Shown in pieces: positions 60,668 through 64,000 of a stretch of DNA of 64,000 nt (positions within the stretch are counted from its first letter, which is position 1; every line of letters begins with the position of its first letter). The position numbers were made by a program, and so were the translations under genes. Below the pieces are notes generated by a model, which was not told where the DNA came from, ran no database searches, and worked only from the letters and a program-made list of their open reading frames with translations. Source of the DNA: Bordetella parapertussis (GTDB lineage: Bacteria; Pseudomonadota; Gammaproteobacteria; Burkholderiales; Burkholderiaceae_C); contig CAMDKD010000003.1 in NCBI GenBank assembly GCA_945901125.1, forward strand, positions 75,457 through 139,456. The letters are read 5' to 3'.

Positions 60668-61498
60668 TCACATAGACCAAATACGCGGCATCACCGCTGG
60701 CAATTGCCAGCAGTGAAGACGCCATTGCAACCAAATGCTGCGCAGCAAGGCCATCGCACTTTCCACCTGTGCTGACAGCACACGCACCACCACGACTCGT
60801 TCGTCAGGTGACGAGACGCCAGACTGCAAACGCAGCGGATGCGCTTCACACAATTGACGCGCCAGTGCGAGCACTTGCTCGCGCAGTGCATCGTCAATGG
60901 CATCTCCTTGGGCAAACACCAGGGCTGATAGACATGTGTGGCCATTCAAGCCCAGTGGACTGTGCAACAGACGGAGGTCACTGGCGTCGATCAAGCCACG
61001 TTCCAGCCAAGTGCCTGCAATTTCCAGATGCTGCTGAAACTGTCCCGTTACAAAGGGCTGCTCCGCATGCGGCAAACCCAACGCTGTCACATCCCAGGCC
61101 ATCAGCCTGCTGCCAGCCTCCATGTGAAATACCGCCTGGTTATGCGCTTGGCATCCGTTGTAGGCCAATGCCTCTAGCGGCAACCATTCCAGCGTCGCGT
61201 TAGCAGCCACACGGGCATGCACCAGTTGCCGTGCTGTCTTTGCGTCCGAGCCATAAAAGCGCGTGGCACCCGGCGTGGTGATGAGCGCGTGAGCACCGGT
61301 GTGTAAATGGATATCGATCAGCAGTTCATCGCCACCCACCAGACCCGAAGGTGGATGCACCAGTATGTTGTGACAGATCTGGTCCCCTTCAGGGTAGAGG
61401 CTTTTCAGAATGCGCAGCGGCCCTTGGTGTTCATGGCGGGCCACACAACGCTGGTTTTCGACACAGTAGTCGACCTTGAGTTTGGCCTGCCATCCCAT
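60668..61498 (-). CDS. ureD: Urease accessory protein UreD
   Basis: A 276-residue scaffold of the UreDFG nickel-insertion complex, with HNILVHPPSGLVGGDEL, HALITTPGATRFYGSD and WLPLEALAYNGCQA, all UreD patterns. The ATG at 61498 (MGWQAKLKVDYC) is chosen; the longer frame overlaps the K+ channel end. It points toward ureA but lies 17.7 kb away, with only rightward genes in between. Converges on the DUF4010 gene with 26 bases between stops. No clear own promoter was recognised. Confidence 0.95.
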   Translation of the reverse strand: MGWQAKLKVDYCVENQRCVARHEHQGPLRILKSLYPEGDQICHNILVHPPSGLVGGDELLIDIHLHTGAHALITTPGATRFYGSDAKTARQLVHARVAANATLEWLPLEALAYNGCQAHNQAVFHMEAGSRLMAWDVTALGLPHAEQPFVTGQFQQHLEIAGTWLERGLIDASDLRLLHSPLGLNGHTCLSALVFAQGDAIDDALREQVLALARQLCEAHPLRLQSGVSSPDERVVVVRVLSAQVESAMALLRSIWLQWRLHCWQLPAVMPRIWSM

Positions 61499-61521
61499 TT
61501 CAATCTTTGTTATCCATAGGA

Positions 61522-62421
61522 TTAGCCGTGTAAATAATCGGTCAATTTCGCGCCGCAGTTCAGGCAATATCTGGCTTCTGGCAAATGTCCCTCGCTTAAA
61601 CATTTATGGCAAGTACGGGTAGTTGCAGCATAGGATTCTTCATGCAAGCCACCTCGGTGCATGGCCATTTCTGCAGTCACGATACCCGTGGGTACAGCCA
61701 ATGTTCCCCAACCCAGCAACATCACGCATGAGGCTATGAACTGCCCCAATGCGGTTTTGGCAGTGATATCACCAAAGCCAACGGTAGTGATGGTTGTAAT
61801 TGCCCAATAAATTGAAATCGGGATACTGGTAAAGCCATTTGCAGGGCCTTCCACCACATACATCAGACTTCCCAAGACAATGACTAAAAAAAGCACAAAA
61901 GACAAGAAGACGAAAATTTTCCGTCTGCTATCTGATAAGGCCAACAATAGCCATTGGTATTCAGCCACGTAGGCTGGCATTTTTAGCACCCTGAAAATAC
62001 GCAAGAGGCGCATCACACGTACATCAAGCAAGGCATAAAGCTCAGGGAAAAACAAAGCCAAATAAGAAGGCAGTAAAGACAGTAAATCAATCAACCCAAA
62101 AAAACTGGTGGCGTAGCGCATGGGCTTAGGGCAGCACATCAGGCGGGCGATGTACTCGATGGTAAAGATAATGGTGAAAAACCACTCGGTTGTGGCAAAT
62201 TCAAATTCAAAGCCCTGGCGCAAACTTTGCACGCTGTCGGCCATGACCACCAGCACACTCAAAATAATGGCCCAAATCAGGGACATATCAAACAATTTTC
62301 CAGCTGGGGTGTCTGCCTCAAAAATGATGGTGTAAAGCTTTAAACGCCATCCACCCATCGGGCGATCTATACTGTTGAGATTGCTTTGTAGGGCATCTAA
62401 ACGCTCTTGTTTGTTTTTCAC
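61522..62421 (-). CDS. Voltage-gated-type potassium channel with C-terminal zinc ribbon
   Basis: A 299-residue six-helix ion channel of the Kv-like family: S1-S4 with a charged S4 (DVRVMRLLRIFRVLKM, about residues 132-147) and a pore helix with selectivity filter TVGFGD (in TTITTVGFGDITAK). The cytoplasmic end carries a two-CxxC zinc ribbon (CHKC...CLNC), which is not part of most bacterial Kv channels. Ion selectivity for K+ follows from GFGD. Divergent from NhaD, 59 bases apart. Confidence 0.9.
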   Translation of the reverse strand: MKNKQERLDALQSNLNSIDRPMGGWRLKLYTIIFEADTPAGKLFDMSLIWAIILSVLVVMADSVQSLRQGFEFEFATTEWFFTIIFTIEYIARLMCCPKPMRYATSFFGLIDLLSLLPSYLALFFPELYALLDVRVMRLLRIFRVLKMPAYVAEYQWLLLALSDSRRKIFVFLSFVLFLVIVLGSLMYVVEGPANGFTSIPISIYWAITTITTVGFGDITAKTALGQFIASCVMLLGWGTLAVPTGIVTAEMAMHRGGLHEESYAATTRTCHKCLSEGHLPEARYCLNCGAKLTDYLHG

Positions 62422-62480
62422 AGCTTGTTATATTCGATAAAAAGATAAATCTTATATCAATACACCTGAACCGGCTCACT

Positions 62481-63782
62481 ATGGACACAATTCTCATTGT
62501 TTTATTTGTCTTTACATATGCTGCTATTGCATTCGAACACCCTCTCAAAATAAACAAATCTGCTTCAGCTTTGTTGGGGGGAAGCTTGATGTGGGCGGTC
62601 TATGCACTGGCGTCAGCTGATCCGCCCACCATTTCCCATGATTTGTCTGAAACTTTGGTGGGAACAGCGCAAATAGTTTTTTTCCTGATGGGTGCCATGA
62701 CCATTGTTGAAGTGGTGGATGCACACAAAGGCTTTGATGTAGTGACTACACGCATCAAAACCACCAGCTTGCCGCGCTTGTTGGTGTTGGTATGTGTGGT
62801 AACTTTTTTTCTGAGTGCTATTTTGGATAACCTGACCACCACTATTGTGATGGTATCTTTGCTGAGTAAATTGCTCAAAGATCGCGAAGACCGTTTATTT
62901 TTTGCTGGCCTGGTTGTGATCGCCGCCAACGCTGGCGGTGCTTGGTCACCCATAGGAGACGTCACCACCACCATGTTATGGATTGGCGGACAAATCACTG
63001 CGTGGTCTATCGTCCACTCATTGATTCTTCCGTCTATTGTCAATTTGCTGGTGCCTTTGACTTATTGCACATGGTTATTGAGAGGCAAACCCGTGGTTCC
63101 ACCCGATAGCGCCTCTGCACATTTAACTGGCGGCAATCAGGCTTTAGCTACAACCTCTGCTTTTGATCGAAACACCATGTTTTTTTTGGGCCTGGGTGTT
63201 TTGATAGCTGTACCTGCTTTTAAAACGGTGACAAACTTGCCACCGTTTATCGGCGTGTTGTTAGGCTTGGGATTGCTGTGGTTGGTTGGCGATATTTTGC
63301 ACCGAGGTAAATCCATCGAAGCGCGAAGTGAACTAGAGTTGTCTCATGCACTGTCTCGCATAGACATGTCGTCCATCGTTTTCTTCATTGGTATTTTGTT
63401 GGCTGTGGCCACCTTGGAACACACCCACATCTTGACTGATATCGCGCAATGGCTTGACAGTGTTGTAGGCCGCCAAGATGTCATCGTGATGATGATCGGT
63501 GTTTTCAGTGCGATTGTTGACAACGTGCCTCTGGTTGCTGCATCCATGGGCATGTATTCCCTTGAAGCTTACCCTGTCGACAGTTTTTTATGGACATTTT
63601 TGGCATATTGCGCGGGAACTGGCGGTTCTATTTTGATCATCGGGTCAGCTGCAGGCGTGGCGGCCATGGGCATAGCAAAAATTGACTTTGTTTGGTATGT
63701 GAAAAATATCAGTTTATTGGCGCTGGCTGGTTACTTGGCAGGCGCTTTTGTCTTTATCGTTCAATACCAGTTAGGGACATGA
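62481..63782 (+). CDS. nhaD: Na+/H+ antiporter NhaD
   Basis: A 433-residue, about 12-helix antiporter of the NhaD/ArsB-like (ion transporter) superfamily. Typical NhaD segments are SAILDNLTTTIVMVSLLSKL, ANAGGAWSPIGDVTTTMLW and FSAIVDNVPLVAASMGMYSL, and GTGGSILIIGSAAGVAAMG near the C-terminus. Exchanges internal Na+ or Li+ for protons. Followed by a terminator shared with the gene on the other strand. Confidence 0.93.
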   Translation: MDTILIVLFVFTYAAIAFEHPLKINKSASALLGGSLMWAVYALASADPPTISHDLSETLVGTAQIVFFLMGAMTIVEVVDAHKGFDVVTTRIKTTSLPRLLVLVCVVTFFLSAILDNLTTTIVMVSLLSKLLKDREDRLFFAGLVVIAANAGGAWSPIGDVTTTMLWIGGQITAWSIVHSLILPSIVNLLVPLTYCTWLLRGKPVVPPDSASAHLTGGNQALATTSAFDRNTMFFLGLGVLIAVPAFKTVTNLPPFIGVLLGLGLLWLVGDILHRGKSIEARSELELSHALSRIDMSSIVFFIGILLAVATLEHTHILTDIAQWLDSVVGRQDVIVMMIGVFSAIVDNVPLVAASMGMYSLEAYPVDSFLWTFLAYCAGTGGSILIIGSAAGVAAMGIAKIDFVWYVKNISLLALAGYLAGAFVFIVQYQLGT

Positions 63783-63784
63783 AA

Positions 63785-63814
63785 AACCCCCCATCTTTCG
63801 CAAGATGGGGGGTT
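63785..63814 (-). terminator. Strong hairpin terminator between nhaD and the convergent gene
   Basis: A 13-bp perfect stem AACCCCCCATCTT/AAGATGGGGGGTT with a 4-nt loop. On the minus strand it is followed by TTTTTC, so it best serves the leftward gene ending at 63842; it can also block readthrough from nhaD. Confidence 0.8.
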
Positions 63815-63841
63815 CAACTAATCGTCGCTTGAGTCTTGGTG

Positions 63842-64000
63842 TTAATCCAAAATCTTGGAGTTAAACATGGTGCCATCCAAGTCCAATGGGTAGTCCATGT
63901 CTTTGATGATCATCAACAAGCCTTGGAAGACAAAAATCACCAGCAATTGAATAAACAAGCCGGTGATGCCGGGTGTTGCCATCATCACCAGCACGAAATA
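63842..64000 (-). CDS. C-terminal fragment of an unrecognised membrane protein
   Basis: A 52-residue open end running off the window: a hydrophobic helix (FVLVMMATPGITGLF to IFVFQGLLMII) followed by KDMDYPLDLDGTMFNSKILD. The gene ends 28 bases before the terminator. I do not recognise the family from this fragment. Confidence 0.6.
   Translation of the reverse strand, partial: YFVLVMMATPGITGLFIQLLVIFVFQGLLMIIKDMDYPLDLDGTMFNSKILD

Overview
The window comes from a phototrophic betaproteobacterium, most likely a freshwater Burkholderiales/Comamonadaceae-type aerobic anoxygenic phototroph. This rests on the gene content: a photosynthesis gene cluster with the order bchFNBLM-lhaA-puhABC-acsF-puhE-crtIB, the O2-dependent cyclase AcsF, PpsR and a B12-binding PpaA/AerR-type regulator, and a HiPIP electron carrier. 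It is followed by urea/amide nitrogen-scavenging genes typical of that order. No species can be named from the sequence alone.

Layout. 1-1.8 kb: end of a type I restriction-modification locus (hsdM plus a partial next gene). 1.9-14.9 kb: one long leftward photosynthesis operon making bacteriochlorophyllide (bchF, N, B, L, M, acsF), reaction-centre assembly and H subunit (lhaA, puhA, B, C, E) and carotenoid (crtI, crtB). 15.1-19.6 kb: rightward ppaA, ppsR, bchG, bchP. 19.7-27.8 kb: leftward bchH-I-D-O followed by a small winged-helix regulator whose 5' end looks frameshifted. 27.9-31.0 kb: rightward tspO, HiPIP and dxs. Five TGT-N12-ACA type palindromes, mostly TGTCAA-N6-TTGACA, sit at the bchF/ppaA, ppsR/bchG, bchH/tspO and HiPIP/dxs junctions and look like the PpsR regulon. 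The puf operon, bchC/X/Y/Z and the remaining crt genes are not in the window.

31.0-38.3 kb: a TakP-like TRAP transporter, a GAF/Fis regulator, the fluoride channel CrcB, a DUF6172 protein overlapping an SDR-fold protein that carries the full halohydrin dehalogenase signature, and a secreted alpha/beta hydrolase. 38.3-42.9 kb: leftward urease operon ureA-(small His-rich membrane protein)-ureB-ureC-ureE-ureF-ureG with a sigma-54-like promoter. 43.3-53.4 kb: a rightward operon with a five-gene urea/amide-type ABC transporter, aliphatic amidase AmiE, a CbbQ/CbbO-like AAA+ and VWA pair, the amide sensor AmiC and the antiterminator AmiR. Terminator-like hairpins lie in its leader. 53.6-59.3 kb: urtABCDE behind a near-perfect sigma-54 promoter and two NtrC-like boxes. 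59.4-60.6 kb: a DUF4010/MgtC-type membrane protein. 60.7-61.5 kb: ureD, displaced from the rest of the urease operon by the 17.7 kb rightward block. 61.5-64 kb: a voltage-gated-type K+ channel with a zinc ribbon, an NhaD antiporter, and the end of an unrecognised membrane protein.

Functionally the window joins light harvesting (under redox/light repression) with nitrogen scavenging: urea and short amides are imported, AmiE and urease release ammonia, and expression is predicted to respond to nitrogen status (sigma-54/NtrC) and to amide presence (AmiC/AmiR).
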